From an uncultured Bacteroides sp. (lineage in GTDB: Bacteria > Bacteroidota > Bacteroidia > Bacteroidales > UBA932), in NCBI GenBank assembly GCA_945874355.1, contig CAMCGB010000004.1, forward strand, positions 103,596 through 167,595: a stretch of DNA of 64,000 bases. The letters run 5' to 3'. How positions within the stretch are numbered: position 1 is the stretch's first letter; each line of letters starts with the position of its first letter. The translations under genes and the position numbers were made by a program. Of the stretch, positions 7,484 to 17,116 are shown piece after piece. The notes beneath the pieces were generated by a model, which saw nothing but the letters and a program-made list of their open reading frames with translations, was not told the DNA's origin and did no database searches.

Positions 7484-10318
7484 TTATATCTTCACCTTCA
7501 GCTCGAAGCCGAAATACATAGGGTTGTTGAGTTCCGAATACGTGCCTATGCTCACTTCGGAAGGGTCGAGCGGCCTTGAGTTGAAAAGGTTGTTTACATA
7601 GAATGATGCCGTCAGACGCTGCCCCACCTCCTTTGAAAGGTTGAGGTTGAAGACCAGGGTGGGGATGGTTTTGCTGACGGTAAAACGGTTCGGAGAGAGT
7701 GGCGCGCACATATATTTATAAGCGGGGTCCTGCGCCATCTCGGAAGTAAATTCGCCAACCCTCCCATCCACGGCGCTAACGTAATACTGCGGAATCTCGT
7801 CATTGTTGTACTCAGTCCAGCTTCTGGTGAAGATGTTCAGCTGGGTCGAGAGGGTGACGACGAAACCGATCTCCGGAATATTATGGGTAACTCTCAGAGT
7901 CGTAAGGAGTTTCTCGTAGTTTACCCGGCTCACGAAAGGGTCATATACGCTAACGTTCGAGCCCACGTAGCTTCCGGAGTTGGCGCGGAAATCGAAAGTG
8001 TAGCCCGCATTTGCGCTCTGGGTACGCATCCACGCCCCGTTGAGGAAGAACGAAGTCCTGATGGGATCGAACCTGCCCAGATTCAGCTCCCATTCCAGCC
8101 CGTAATTGTGCTCGTATCGGGTATTCATCGGCTTGTAATAGCGGAAGAATTTGAGTTCGTTGCGATCCAGTGAGAAAGTCGGATTGCCCTGAGAGTCTTT
8201 CTCGGAGCTCATCGCGTAGACCAGATATGGCAGAAGCACGAAAGTATCGAAGTCGGACCCGAAAGTATAGCCGTTCTTCATCAGCTCGTCATAGAAAGTG
8301 AGTTTGAGAGTGTATCGTCCGGCGACGGTAAGGTCCATTCCCAGCTCGAGCTTGCGGTTGCGGGCCATCTCAAGGGAAGGATTCGAGGTATCGAAAATGC
8401 GGGTTCTGGCGATGACCACCTTGTCCTCGGGATTCTTGGGATCGTTGTTGAACAGCGTCTGGTCGTAATAGGCGTTGTTGGGATACAGATACGAAGCGGT
8501 AGGAGCCTTTGCCGTAAGGCCATATCCGCCTCTGAGGTCAAGGACTCCGGGGATGAGTTCGAACGACAGGTTCACTCGCGGGGACAGCGCGCTAAGGCTG
8601 CTGACCATATCGTATCTCAATCCTGCGCTCAGTTTCAGGTGGCGATCCATCACGCGGGTCTGGAAGTTGCTCTCGGCAAACAATCCCAGCTGATTCACGA
8701 AAGGTATGTCATACAGAGGCCTCTCCCTGTATCCCGAGTCGGAATTGGTACTGTGGGGAGGAGGAGTCCCTTCCGGGAAAACCAGCCCCTCTCCCAGATT
8801 GCCGTCCGACTTGAAATCCGCGCCCAAAAGTATGGTTTCGCTGGTCGAGCCCCAGGATTTGAAAAGGTTCGCCACCAGTTTGCCATAAGTATTGAGCTCC
8901 TTGCTGTAAAAGTCATAATGCGAGAAGTATGAGTCGGGCATATACTTGGCATAGGTATTCTCGGCCTGGGAAGGGATAAAGTCCGTGATGGGATTGCCGT
9001 CGGTGTCGTACAGCACCCTTCCGCTCACATTGCTCACCGTGGTGCCGTCCACCATATTGTTGGTATACAGGCTGGTGGCATTGGCGCATATCTGCTCCTT
9101 GAAGGAATCCTTCTTATTCAGGCTGTTGGACAAATTGAACCTCAACGACTTAAACCATCCGTAATTGATGCTCCAGGTGCCGTTTGCAGCTATCCTGTAG
9201 CCTATGCTCTCCCCTCCTGAAGAGAGCCTACTGCGGAAATCGTCCGGGTTGGGATTGCGTTTGTCTTTGCCGTACTTCAGTTCCACAGTGGCTGTGGTCG
9301 ACAGGGAGTTGAAGGTATTGCTGTACACAGCCTTCAGGTTGACTCTCTGATAGTTGGCATAGCTTTCCGTGGTCTTGGAATTGCTGTAGGCATAGTCGGA
9401 GCTCAGATGCACGCTGCCAGCCTTTTCCGAGAGCCTCAGACCCTTGGAAGCGCTGACCTGATAGATTTTAGGATCGGTCTTGAACCTCACTGTCAGAGGT
9501 TCCGCTCCGGCCTTGGAGTTTATGATTACAGCTCCGGAAGTAAGGTCGCCGTACTGCACCGAAGGAATGCCCCTGATCACCTCCACGGACTCGATATTGT
9601 CTGTCGAAATTCCCCTGACGTCCACGCCCGAATTGGGCACGGACCCGGCCTCGAAGGTTGAAGTTCCGGCTATGGTGCTCACGGTACCGTTCATAGCCGA
9701 ATTGATGCCTTCCATATTGGCATTGTTGCTGAGCGGGGAACCGTCCACTATGACTGCTGTTCCGAGACTGTTCATAGTGCTCGCTGACGCGGTTCTGAGA
9801 TTCAGGCTCTGGGCGCTCGAAAGGCTCGGATTCGAAAGGCTGGCTCCGGGAAGCAGCTGCATCACATCGCCCAGACTGCTGGTAAGGGCGTGGTCTATGG
9901 CCTGGCGCGATATAAGTGAGGCGGTCGCCTCCCCGGTCTTGTTGCTCTGGGCCACTATCTGCACCTCCTCCAGGCGGAAAGTGCTCATCTGCAGAGTGAA
10001 ATCCTTTCTGACCGAAGTGGAGCCAGCTCCCAGAACGAGGGTTGTATCGATGCTTACATAACCTATCATCTCCACCCCAAGAGTGTATTCTCCCCTATCC
10101 AGATTCTCAAAGGCGTAAGACCCCGAAGCATCCACCACCGAATAGAGTCCGCTCGGCTTGAGTATCACCACAGCACCCTCGAGAGGCAGTCTCTGCCCCT
10201 CTTCGACCGTGGTTATCTTACCCCACAGACGTATCTTCCCATTCTGCGGCAAAGCTTCACAAGGAAGGCTCAGAAGGCAGAACAGCAGGGCAATGATACA
10301 TGTGTAAGAGCGATTCAT
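7484..10318 (-). CDS. TonB-dependent outer-membrane receptor
   Basis: A receptor of 944 residues from the preferred start MNRSYTC at 10318; an in-frame ATG at 10357 would overlap the upstream gene by 32 bases. After the signal peptide come a carboxypeptidase-regulatory-like Ig domain (about 25-110), a plug domain (DVMQLLPGASL, VIRGIPSVQYGDLTSGAVI) and a 22-strand-type barrel ending FGFELKVKI. It lacks the pairing with SusD seen in glycan loci; its partners are DUF4876 and DUF6850 proteins. The ligand is unknown. The upstream peptidase suggests a peptide or protein-bound ligand, but metal or haem uptake is equally possible. Confidence 0.9.
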   Translation of the reverse strand: MNRSYTCIIALLFCLLSLPCEALPQNGKIRLWGKITTVEEGQRLPLEGAVVILKPSGLYSVVDASGSYAFENLDRGEYTLGVEMIGYVSIDTTLVLGAGSTSVRKDFTLQMSTFRLEEVQIVAQSNKTGEATASLISRQAIDHALTSSLGDVMQLLPGASLSNPSLSSAQSLNLRTASASTMNSLGTAVIVDGSPLSNNANMEGINSAMNGTVSTIAGTSTFEAGSVPNSGVDVRGISTDNIESVEVIRGIPSVQYGDLTSGAVIINSKAGAEPLTVRFKTDPKIYQVSASKGLRLSEKAGSVHLSSDYAYSNSKTTESYANYQRVNLKAVYSNTFNSLSTTATVELKYGKDKRNPNPDDFRSRLSSGGESIGYRIAANGTWSINYGWFKSLRFNLSNSLNKKDSFKEQICANATSLYTNNMVDGTTVSNVSGRVLYDTDGNPITDFIPSQAENTYAKYMPDSYFSHYDFYSKELNTYGKLVANLFKSWGSTSETILLGADFKSDGNLGEGLVFPEGTPPPHSTNSDSGYRERPLYDIPFVNQLGLFAESNFQTRVMDRHLKLSAGLRYDMVSSLSALSPRVNLSFELIPGVLDLRGGYGLTAKAPTASYLYPNNAYYDQTLFNNDPKNPEDKVVIARTRIFDTSNPSLEMARNRKLELGMDLTVAGRYTLKLTFYDELMKNGYTFGSDFDTFVLLPYLVYAMSSEKDSQGNPTFSLDRNELKFFRYYKPMNTRYEHNYGLEWELNLGRFDPIRTSFFLNGAWMRTQSANAGYTFDFRANSGSYVGSNVSVYDPFVSRVNYEKLLTTLRVTHNIPEIGFVVTLSTQLNIFTRSWTEYNNDEIPQYYVSAVDGRVGEFTSEMAQDPAYKYMCAPLSPNRFTVSKTIPTLVFNLNLSKEVGQRLTASFYVNNLFNSRPLDPSEVSIGTYSELNNPMYFGFELKVKI

Positions 10319-10325
10319 ACGGCAA

Positions 10326-12470
10326 TTATTCACTGAGCCTGTTGATACTCTTCTCAAGTTCCTCCTTCAGGCGGAAATCAGTCTCAGAAGAGAGCAGTTC
10401 CCGACAGAAATCCAGAACGTCACCGCGGCGGTACGAGTAGCGGTACCACCCTAAAGTCTCTGCTATGAGCAGTTTGACTTCTGCGTCCTCGCAGCGTGTA
10501 TAGTACTCCACCATAGGCTCGATGGCATCGCAGCGGCACTGATTGCGCTGGGCGCGGATAAAGAGTTTTGCGCTACGAAGATCTCCCTTGGGGTCGCGTA
10601 GATTCTCAATGTCCTCCAGGGTCGATTTGGCGCAGGCGTCTATATATCGAAGGACTTCCGCCTTGCCCTCTTCTCCCTTCCAATAGGGCGTCTGCTCTAC
10701 CAAAGCCCTCGCCTGGTCGGAAGGAATAGTGACCAAAGTGGCTTTAGTGTGGAAAAGCACACGCTTGGCAGTCAGGGGATCAAGATACATCTCCACTGTC
10801 TTTCTTGCGAGCAGCGGGCTCTGGTTGTAGCTGGAGTAGCGGGCTGCAAGCCTCTGGAGCAGTTCGTAGTCGTCGTCGAGTCCCATCAGGATCGCCTGGT
10901 CCAGACAGGGGGCGGACAGTTCCACCAGGGCATTGAAAGCGGCGAGTCTGACGATGGGTGAAGATGAATTGCTCTGAAGATTCAGAAGGGCCTCGTCAGA
11001 AAGCCCCGAAGTTCTCGCCAAAGTCTTGATTGCAAGAGATTTAATCTCGCTGCTCTGCTCTTTTTCAAGTATCTTTTTCCAGTCTGCCGTCTTCAAGGTG
11101 GACACTCCCGAAGCGGCCCTGTCCCATTTGCTCAGAGAAGAGAAATGGAAGGTGGGATCGCCGAACAGATGGGTCTCCAGATTCCAGACATTCCTGTAGA
11201 TGTTTCCGGCGCAGACTCCCTGGTCGAAAAGCCCGAGCAGCTCGCAGGGCCACACATCCTGGAGCGAATTGACCGAGTGGGCAAGCGCGGCAAGGGTGGA
11301 GTTGGAATCTGAGAAAAGATAGTGGGAGACTATGTAGTCGTCTTCGGTAAACTCCCCGTTGAAACAAGCGTCGAAAATGACGAAACGGGAGCGAATGCTA
11401 TGACTGTCAACGTCTTCGGGATATATGTCCATAGACCTTTCATAAAGGCTGTCCTGCACGGTGAGAAGACTGTCAGAGGCTTCCTCGAGCCACTTTTCGG
11501 GAATTCCGAAACGGGATATAAAGCCCTGGGCGGTAGAGCTGGGATTGCGCGAAGAGCGCATCTTGACCCTGAAATAATTTTTCGCAAGATTCAGCCATCC
11601 GTCAGGGGTCGAAGCGTAGGGCGAGCCGTTCAGAAGCTGCATATCGTTGTAGCCGTGATGGTGAAGAACAGCCAGGTCGACCTCCCCGAGAGATGACAGC
11701 AGCCTGTCCTTTACAGAAGTGTCGAAGTCGAAATTGATGAAATCCAGCCTTCCACCCTTCTGCGATAGCGAGGGAATCTGCTCATAGAGAGCCTTGTATT
11801 CGGCCATTCTGGAGACCATGGACTCGGAATTGTAGCCGTGCCCGGCAAATAGCAGCACTCTATTGAGATCCGAACTCTGTTCCTTGGCGCGGACCGCCTT
11901 GCGCAAGAATGCATCTATCAGCTCATATTTGCGAGCCTTATCGGAAGGCTTTATGCGCGAAGTGTAGATGTCCGAGCGCACCCTCTGGGCGGACGAAGGC
12001 AGGAGTGAATAGTAGAACAGGTCCTTGCGCTCAGGGTCTTGCTGAAGGTATCTGAACTCCAGCGAGAAAGTGTCATAGAAACGGTCGGAAGGCACGGAGG
12101 ACGAGCGTATAGGCCTCTTCTGATCCATCTTGAATGCACTGCTCAGATGCTGGGCGTCCCTTATCATCGCGACCGGGACATCTCCTACCAGCACCGCTCC
12201 TTCAAGGCAGCTGCCGGAGTGAAGCTTCTGAAGGGCCACCCTTATCGAGTCCGGCACTCCCCACTTGTCCAGAAGCAGTATACCTTTCTTGCCGTCAAGA
12301 GCCATAGAAGCCACATAGGAGTCTATTGCCTCACGAGCATAAGAATAAGTCAAGGAATCCGTAACCACGGCTACCGAAGGTTTGAGTTTCGGGGCGGCGA
12401 AAGACAGGAAGGAGGCGGCGCACAAAAAGGCTGCCAAAAGAGATGTACGAAGTATTTTAGATCTAACCAT
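10326..12470 (-). CDS. C25-like (gingipain-fold) cysteine peptidase with HEAT-like repeats
   Basis: A 714-residue exported protein: signal peptide (residues 1-26), then a caspase-like fold with the catalytic histidine in AVLHHHGYND (H270-H272) and the cysteine in VIFDACFNGEF (C369), the same H...C order as gingipains. Between the two lies an insertion of about 60 residues. From about 450 to the end are helical pairs that look like HEAT repeats. There is no type 9 secretion C-terminal domain, so it probably stays in the periplasm or outer membrane. It leads the operon with the TonB receptor, DUF4876 and DUF6850 genes. Whether it is an active protease, and on what, is not shown. Confidence 0.75.
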   Translation of the reverse strand: MVRSKILRTSLLAAFLCAASFLSFAAPKLKPSVAVVTDSLTYSYAREAIDSYVASMALDGKKGILLLDKWGVPDSIRVALQKLHSGSCLEGAVLVGDVPVAMIRDAQHLSSAFKMDQKRPIRSSSVPSDRFYDTFSLEFRYLQQDPERKDLFYYSLLPSSAQRVRSDIYTSRIKPSDKARKYELIDAFLRKAVRAKEQSSDLNRVLLFAGHGYNSESMVSRMAEYKALYEQIPSLSQKGGRLDFINFDFDTSVKDRLLSSLGEVDLAVLHHHGYNDMQLLNGSPYASTPDGWLNLAKNYFRVKMRSSRNPSSTAQGFISRFGIPEKWLEEASDSLLTVQDSLYERSMDIYPEDVDSHSIRSRFVIFDACFNGEFTEDDYIVSHYLFSDSNSTLAALAHSVNSLQDVWPCELLGLFDQGVCAGNIYRNVWNLETHLFGDPTFHFSSLSKWDRAASGVSTLKTADWKKILEKEQSSEIKSLAIKTLARTSGLSDEALLNLQSNSSSPIVRLAAFNALVELSAPCLDQAILMGLDDDYELLQRLAARYSSYNQSPLLARKTVEMYLDPLTAKRVLFHTKATLVTIPSDQARALVEQTPYWKGEEGKAEVLRYIDACAKSTLEDIENLRDPKGDLRSAKLFIRAQRNQCRCDAIEPMVEYYTRCEDAEVKLLIAETLGWYRYSYRRGDVLDFCRELLSSETDFRLKEELEKSINRLSE

Positions 12471-12534
12471 AACAACAAAAAAAATGACTCAGTCCCGAAC
12501 GAGGCGAGACTCGAAAAAGTAAATACAACTGCAG

Positions 12535-12542
12535 CAAATATA
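12535..12542 (-). promoter_or_regulatory. Promoter -7 element for the C25 peptidase operon
   Basis: TATATTTG on the - strand, 65 bases upstream of the peptidase ATG, matches TAnnTTTG. The 159-base gap to GH28 holds this and the divergent promoter at 12596. Confidence 0.55.
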
Positions 12543-12595
12543 GGAATTAGTTTCAGAAAAATTCAGAATTATTAGTCAAAATACCCAATTATTGT

Positions 12596-12603
12596 TATCT
12601 TTG
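12596..12603 (+). promoter_or_regulatory. Promoter -7 element for GH28-GH105
   Basis: TATCTTTG matches TAnnTTTG and lies 26 bases before the GH28 ATG at 12630, giving a short leader. Confidence 0.6.
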
Positions 12604-12629
12604 GCAAGATACCATAGACATTATCTTCA

Positions 12630-14171
12630 ATGAGACACAAAAAAACCTTTTTCTGCATTTCAGCCGCTCTGACGGCCCTTATTTCCCTTTCATCCTGCTC
12701 TGAGAACAAGGGCGAATTCTCATACCTGTACGAGAATCTTCCCTTCGATATGCCCTATGTCCAGAGGCCTTCGATTCCCGACTACAGCGTCTGCCTGACC
12801 GATTTCGGAGCCAAGGGAGACGGCGTCAGCCTGTGTACCGACGCTTTCCGCAAGGCTTTCGAAGAGCTGGAAAGCAGAGGCGGAGGCCACCTCATTGTCC
12901 CCGCCGGACTCTGGCTCACGGGCCCCATCGAGCTCAGGAGCAACTGCGACCTTCACGTTACCCCCAACGCAGTCATCATCTTCAATCCCGACAGGGATCT
13001 CTACCCTGTGATCAGCACCGTATTCGAAGGGCTTGACACCAAGAGGTGCGAGTCGCCCATACACGCCCAGGGACAGAAGAACATCTCCATCACCGGAGGC
13101 GGAGTCATCGACGGCAGCGGCGAGGCCTGGAGGATGGTCAAGAAGGACAAACTCACCGCGGGCGAATGGAGCAAACTCGTCGCTTCGGGCGGAGTCGTAA
13201 GCCAGGACGGAAGAATCTGGTACCCCGACGAGGGCTTTATGAAAGCTGCCGCAAAGAGCAATATGAACGTCCCCGAGTACATCACGAGCGAAGAGCAGTG
13301 GAACGAGATAAAGAGCTTCCTCCGGCCCAATATGGTACAGCTGCGCTCCTGCGAAAACGTGCTTCTGGAAGACTGCACTTTCCAGAATTCGCCTTGCTGG
13401 AATGTTCATCCTCTTATGTGCAAAAATCTGATTGTCAACAGAGTGAACATTCGCAACCCCTACTACTCCCAGAATGGTGACGCAATCGACGTGGACAGCT
13501 GCGAGAATGTCCTCATCATCAATTCGAGCTTTGATGCCGGAGACGACGGAATCTGCATCAAGAGCGGAAAGGATGCTGACGGACGCCGCAGGGCAAGACC
13601 CTGCAAGAACCTTATCATCGACAACTGCACCGTATATCACGGTCACGGCGGCTTTACGGTAGGCAGCGAGATGAGCGGAGGTGTCGAGAACATCAAGGTA
13701 TCCAACTGCCGCTTCCTGGGGACCGACGTAGGTCTGAGGTTCAAGAGCACAAGAGGCCGTGGCGGAGTGGTCAGGAACATCTACATCAACGACGTCTATA
13801 TGAAGGACATCATAGCCGAGGCCGTGCTGTTCAACCTCTTCTACGGCGGAAAGAGCGCCGTGGACGCAGCCGCTGACGGAGATGATGCAGTAAGGAAGGA
13901 GCCCGAGTTCAAGGTGGACGAGACCACTCCCGAGTTCAGGGACATCTACATCGAGAATGTCTATTGCAACGGAGCCGGCAGGGCAATGCTGTTCAACGGC
14001 CTTCCCGAAATGCCGGTCAGCAACATCAACATCACGAACTGCACCGTCACCGCCGACAAGGGCATAGACATACGCAACAGCCGCGACATCTTCCTTAAGA
14101 ACGTGGTATGCTACCCCAAGACAGGAGAAGCGGTGAGCACCAGCAATGTAACCAACTTCAACAACGAATAG
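12630..14171 (+). CDS. GH28 polygalacturonase, lipoprotein
   Basis: A 513-residue right-handed beta-helix enzyme that hydrolyses alpha-1,4-galacturonan or rhamnogalacturonan backbones. The lipobox LSSC places the lipid on Cys23, so the enzyme is anchored in the periplasm or on the surface. The four GH28 motifs are visible: NGDAID (282-287), GDDGICIKSG (304-313, catalytic aspartates), GHGG (338-341) and RFKS (370-373). It opens the pectin operon and is two bases from GH105, whose substrate (unsaturated oligomers) overlaps with its products. Exo- or endo-action cannot be decided from sequence. Confidence 0.92.
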   Translation: MRHKKTFFCISAALTALISLSSCSENKGEFSYLYENLPFDMPYVQRPSIPDYSVCLTDFGAKGDGVSLCTDAFRKAFEELESRGGGHLIVPAGLWLTGPIELRSNCDLHVTPNAVIIFNPDRDLYPVISTVFEGLDTKRCESPIHAQGQKNISITGGGVIDGSGEAWRMVKKDKLTAGEWSKLVASGGVVSQDGRIWYPDEGFMKAAAKSNMNVPEYITSEEQWNEIKSFLRPNMVQLRSCENVLLEDCTFQNSPCWNVHPLMCKNLIVNRVNIRNPYYSQNGDAIDVDSCENVLIINSSFDAGDDGICIKSGKDADGRRRARPCKNLIIDNCTVYHGHGGFTVGSEMSGGVENIKVSNCRFLGTDVGLRFKSTRGRGGVVRNIYINDVYMKDIIAEAVLFNLFYGGKSAVDAAADGDDAVRKEPEFKVDETTPEFRDIYIENVYCNGAGRAMLFNGLPEMPVSNINITNCTVTADKGIDIRNSRDIFLKNVVCYPKTGEAVSTSNVTNFNNE

Positions 14172-14173
14172 CG

Positions 14174-15358
14174 ATGAGAAGAGAACTGATTGTGATTTCT
14201 GCGGCCCTTTGCCTTCTGTCAGGCTGCAAAAGCGAGACCCCGATGTCCGTCCGTATGGTAGACAGCCAGATGCACAGATGCCCCGAGGCCACCTATCTGG
14301 ACTACACCCCCGGCAAACTGAAGTGGAACTACACCCCCGGACTCGAGCTGCGCTCTTTTCTGGATGTCTATGAGGCTTACGGAGATGAGGCCATATATGA
14401 TTACGTCCACAAATGGTACGACAGCATAGTGAACGAGGACGGCACCATCCAGACCTACTCTGTGGATAAATACAGCACTGACCTTATCTGCCCGGGCAAG
14501 TCGCTTTTCTACTTCTACGACAAGACAGGGCAGGAGAAATACCGCAAGGCAATTGAGCTGGTAAAGAGTCAGATAGACTCCCACCCCAGGACGAGCGAAG
14601 GAGCTTTCTGGCACAAAAAGGTCTATCCTCATCAGATCTGGCTCGACGGAGTCTATATGGCAGAGCCCTTCTACGTCGAGTACGCCAGCCGCTATATGGA
14701 GGGAGAGGAGAGGCTTCAGGCATACAGGGACATAGTGAACGAATTCGTCGTTGCAGCCAGGCACACCTATGACCCCGTGACAAAGCTCTACCGCCACGCC
14801 TGGGATGAGTCCCACTCTATGTTCTGGTGCGACAAACAGACCGGACAGAGCCAGCACTGCTGGGGACGCGCCCTGGGATGGTACACTATGGCCATCATAG
14901 ACGTCCTGGACTTCCTACCCGAGGATTTCGAGCCCCGAGGCGAGCTGATTTCCCTGCTGCAGGGAATTTGCGCCGAACTTCCCAAGTGGGCTGACCCCGA
15001 GAGCGGAGTGTGGTATCAGGTTCTGGACCAGCCCGGAAGGGAGGGCAACTATCTTGAGGCCACCTGCTCCGTGATGTTCTGCTATACCTTCCTCAAGGGC
15101 ATAAGGATGGGCTACCTCGACGCTTCTCTTCTGCCCTATGCCAAAAAGCTCTACGAGGACTGCGTGAGGGAGTTCATCACAACCGACGAGGATGGCTTCA
15201 TCAGCCTCCAGAAATGCTGCTCGGTAGGAGGCCTTGGTGGCAGCACCAACCGTATGGGTGACTATGCCTACTATCTGAGTGAGCCCATCAGGCCGAACGA
15301 CTCCAAAGGTGTGGGTCCGTTTATCTGGGCCAGCCTGGAGATGGAACAACTTAAATAG
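14174..15358 (+). CDS. GH105 unsaturated rhamnogalacturonyl/galacturonyl hydrolase, lipoprotein
   Basis: A 394-residue (alpha/alpha)6-barrel enzyme that removes the 4,5-unsaturated uronic acid left at the non-reducing end by pectate lyases. The start at 14174 gives a lipoprotein signal (LCLLSGCKS, Cys18). Family motifs are WHKKVYPHQIWLDGVYM with the likely catalytic D158, RHAWDES and HCWGRALGWY. An upstream in-frame ATG at 14108 would overlap GH28 and lacks a signal sequence. It starts two bases after GH28. Its product is the substrate for the KdgF-like cupin, KduI and KduD coded in this window. Confidence 0.92.
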   Translation: MRRELIVISAALCLLSGCKSETPMSVRMVDSQMHRCPEATYLDYTPGKLKWNYTPGLELRSFLDVYEAYGDEAIYDYVHKWYDSIVNEDGTIQTYSVDKYSTDLICPGKSLFYFYDKTGQEKYRKAIELVKSQIDSHPRTSEGAFWHKKVYPHQIWLDGVYMAEPFYVEYASRYMEGEERLQAYRDIVNEFVVAARHTYDPVTKLYRHAWDESHSMFWCDKQTGQSQHCWGRALGWYTMAIIDVLDFLPEDFEPRGELISLLQGICAELPKWADPESGVWYQVLDQPGREGNYLEATCSVMFCYTFLKGIRMGYLDASLLPYAKKLYEDCVREFITTDEDGFISLQKCCSVGGLGGSTNRMGDYAYYLSEPIRPNDSKGVGPFIWASLEMEQLK

Positions 15359-15366
15359 TTTTTTAA

Positions 15367-15374
15367 TAACTTTG
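15367..15374 (+). promoter_or_regulatory. Promoter -7 element upstream of kduD
   Basis: TAACTTTG matches TAnnTTTG. It sits directly after the GH105 stop and about 68 bases before the kduD ATG, suggesting that the kdu genes also have their own transcript. Confidence 0.55.
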
Positions 15375-15442
15375 CATAATATTTGTTAACACATTTTGAT
15401 TGTTAATCCGATTGTTCAATAACCCAAATATCTAAATCCATT

Positions 15443-16249
15443 ATGGCACAAAATCTTTTTTCTCTTGAAGGAAAGAACGCCTGGATCACCGGCGCTTCCT
15501 ATGGTATCGGCTTCAACATCGCAAAGGCTTTCGTTGCAGCCGGCATCAAGACCATCATCTTCAATGACATCAACGAAGAATTCCTTCAGAAAGGACTCAA
15601 TAACTACAAAGAGGCAGGTATCACCAACGTCAAGGGATATGTCTGCGACGTAACCAAGGAAGACGACGTCAAGGCTCTCGTGGAGAAGATTCACGCCGAG
15701 GTCGGAAACATCGACATCCTCGTCAACAACGCCGGCATCATCAAGCGTATCCCTATGCACGAGATGTCACGCAAGGACTTCCAGCAGGTAATCGACATCG
15801 ACCTCGTAGGACCCTTCATCGTGTCTTCAGCAGTGCTTCCCGAGATGATGGAGCGCCGCGAGGGCAAGATCATCAACATCTGCTCTATGATGTCCGAGCT
15901 CGGAAGAGAGACCGTATCGGCTTACGCAGCAGCCAAGGGAGGACTCAAGATGCTCACCCGCAACATCTGCTCTGAGTACGGCGAGTACAACATCCAGTGC
16001 AACGGTATCGGACCCGGCTACATCGCCACTCCCCAGACCGCTCCCCTTCGTGAGAAGCAGCCCGACGGAAGCCGTCACCCCTTCGATTCATTCATCTGCG
16101 CCAAGACTCCTGCAGGACGCTGGCTTCAGCCCGAGGAGCTCGGTGGTCCCGCAGTATTCCTCGCATCTCACGCTTCAGATGCAGTGAACGGCCACATTCT
16201 CTACGTGGACGGAGGTATCCTCGCATACATCGGCAAGCAGCCCGCTTAA
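15443..16249 (+). CDS. kduD: 2-deoxy-D-gluconate 3-dehydrogenase / gluconate 5-dehydrogenase-type SDR
   Basis: A 268-residue short-chain dehydrogenase. TGASYGIG (nucleotide-binding), NNAG, and YAAAK (catalytic Tyr and Lys) are all present, with a C-terminal YVDGG. In pectin breakdown KduD reduces 3-deoxy-D-glycero-2,5-hexodiulosonate to 2-keto-3-deoxygluconate. Related proteins are often named gluconate 5-dehydrogenase; the adjacent kduI (20 bases downstream) makes the KduD role the better call. Cytoplasmic, no signal peptide. Confidence 0.88.
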   Translation: MAQNLFSLEGKNAWITGASYGIGFNIAKAFVAAGIKTIIFNDINEEFLQKGLNNYKEAGITNVKGYVCDVTKEDDVKALVEKIHAEVGNIDILVNNAGIIKRIPMHEMSRKDFQQVIDIDLVGPFIVSSAVLPEMMERREGKIINICSMMSELGRETVSAYAAAKGGLKMLTRNICSEYGEYNIQCNGIGPGYIATPQTAPLREKQPDGSRHPFDSFICAKTPAGRWLQPEELGGPAVFLASHASDAVNGHILYVDGGILAYIGKQPA

Positions 16250-16269
16250 TCATCGAGTAGGAGTACGAT

Positions 16270-17115
16270 ATGGCAAAGATCAACTGCACAGTACGCCAGG
16301 CGTCCAGCAATCTTGACGCCAAGCATTACGACACAGAGCGCATACGCAAAGAGTACCTTGTCGAGAACGTGATGGTTCCCGATGAGATCAATATGGTATA
16401 TTCGATGTTCGACCGCATCATAGCAGGTGGAGCAGTTCCCGTGAAGGAAGAACTCCTGCTCAGCGCCCCCGAGGTTCTGAGGGCAGACTTCTTCACCCAG
16501 AGAAGGGAGCTTGGAATCATCAACGTAGGCGGCAGCGGCAGCGTGGTTGTAGGCGACGAGGAGTACCACCTCGACTACAAGGAGGCTCTTTATGTAGGCC
16601 GCGGCAACCGCCACGTGACCTTCAAGAGCGATTCGGCCGACGCTCCCGCACACTTCTACTTCTGCTCTGCCACCGCACACCGCGAGACCGGAGTCAAGAA
16701 GGTCAGCAAGAAGGACGCAGTGGTGATGCATCTCGGAAGCCTCGAAGAGAGCAACGAGAGAACCATCAACCGCCTGCTTGTAAAGGAAGTTGTCCCCTGC
16801 TGCCAGCTCCAGATGGGTATGACCGAGCTTGCTCCCGGTTCGACCTGGAACACTATGCCCGCCCACACCCACGACCGCCGTATGGAGGTTTACTTCTATT
16901 TCGAAGTGCCCCAGGATGCAGCCGTATGCCACTTTATGGGTGAGCCTCAGGAGACCCGCCACATCTGGATGCACAACGAGCAGGCTGTCATCTCCCCGCA
17001 GTGGAGCATCCACTCCGCCTGTGCAACCCGCAACTACACCTTCATCTGGGGTATGTGCGGCGAGAACGACGACTACAACGATATGGACTGGTGCGCAACC
17101 ACTGACCTGAAGTAA
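16270..17115 (+). CDS. kduI: 5-dehydro-4-deoxy-D-glucuronate isomerase KduI
   Basis: A 281-residue cupin-fold isomerase converting 4-deoxy-L-threo-5-hexosulose uronate (DKI) to 3-deoxy-D-glycero-2,5-hexodiulosonate. The metal-binding segment PAHTHDRRMEVYFYFE is visible in the C-terminal half and the N-terminus (RKEYLVENVMVPDEIN) is family-typical. It is a cytoplasmic enzyme. It follows kduD by 20 bases and is one base from the DUF4861 gene, so the three are one transcript. Confidence 0.95.
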   Translation: MAKINCTVRQASSNLDAKHYDTERIRKEYLVENVMVPDEINMVYSMFDRIIAGGAVPVKEELLLSAPEVLRADFFTQRRELGIINVGGSGSVVVGDEEYHLDYKEALYVGRGNRHVTFKSDSADAPAHFYFCSATAHRETGVKKVSKKDAVVMHLGSLEESNERTINRLLVKEVVPCCQLQMGMTELAPGSTWNTMPAHTHDRRMEVYFYFEVPQDAAVCHFMGEPQETRHIWMHNEQAVISPQWSIHSACATRNYTFIWGMCGENDDYNDMDWCATTDLK

Positions 17116-17116
17116 G

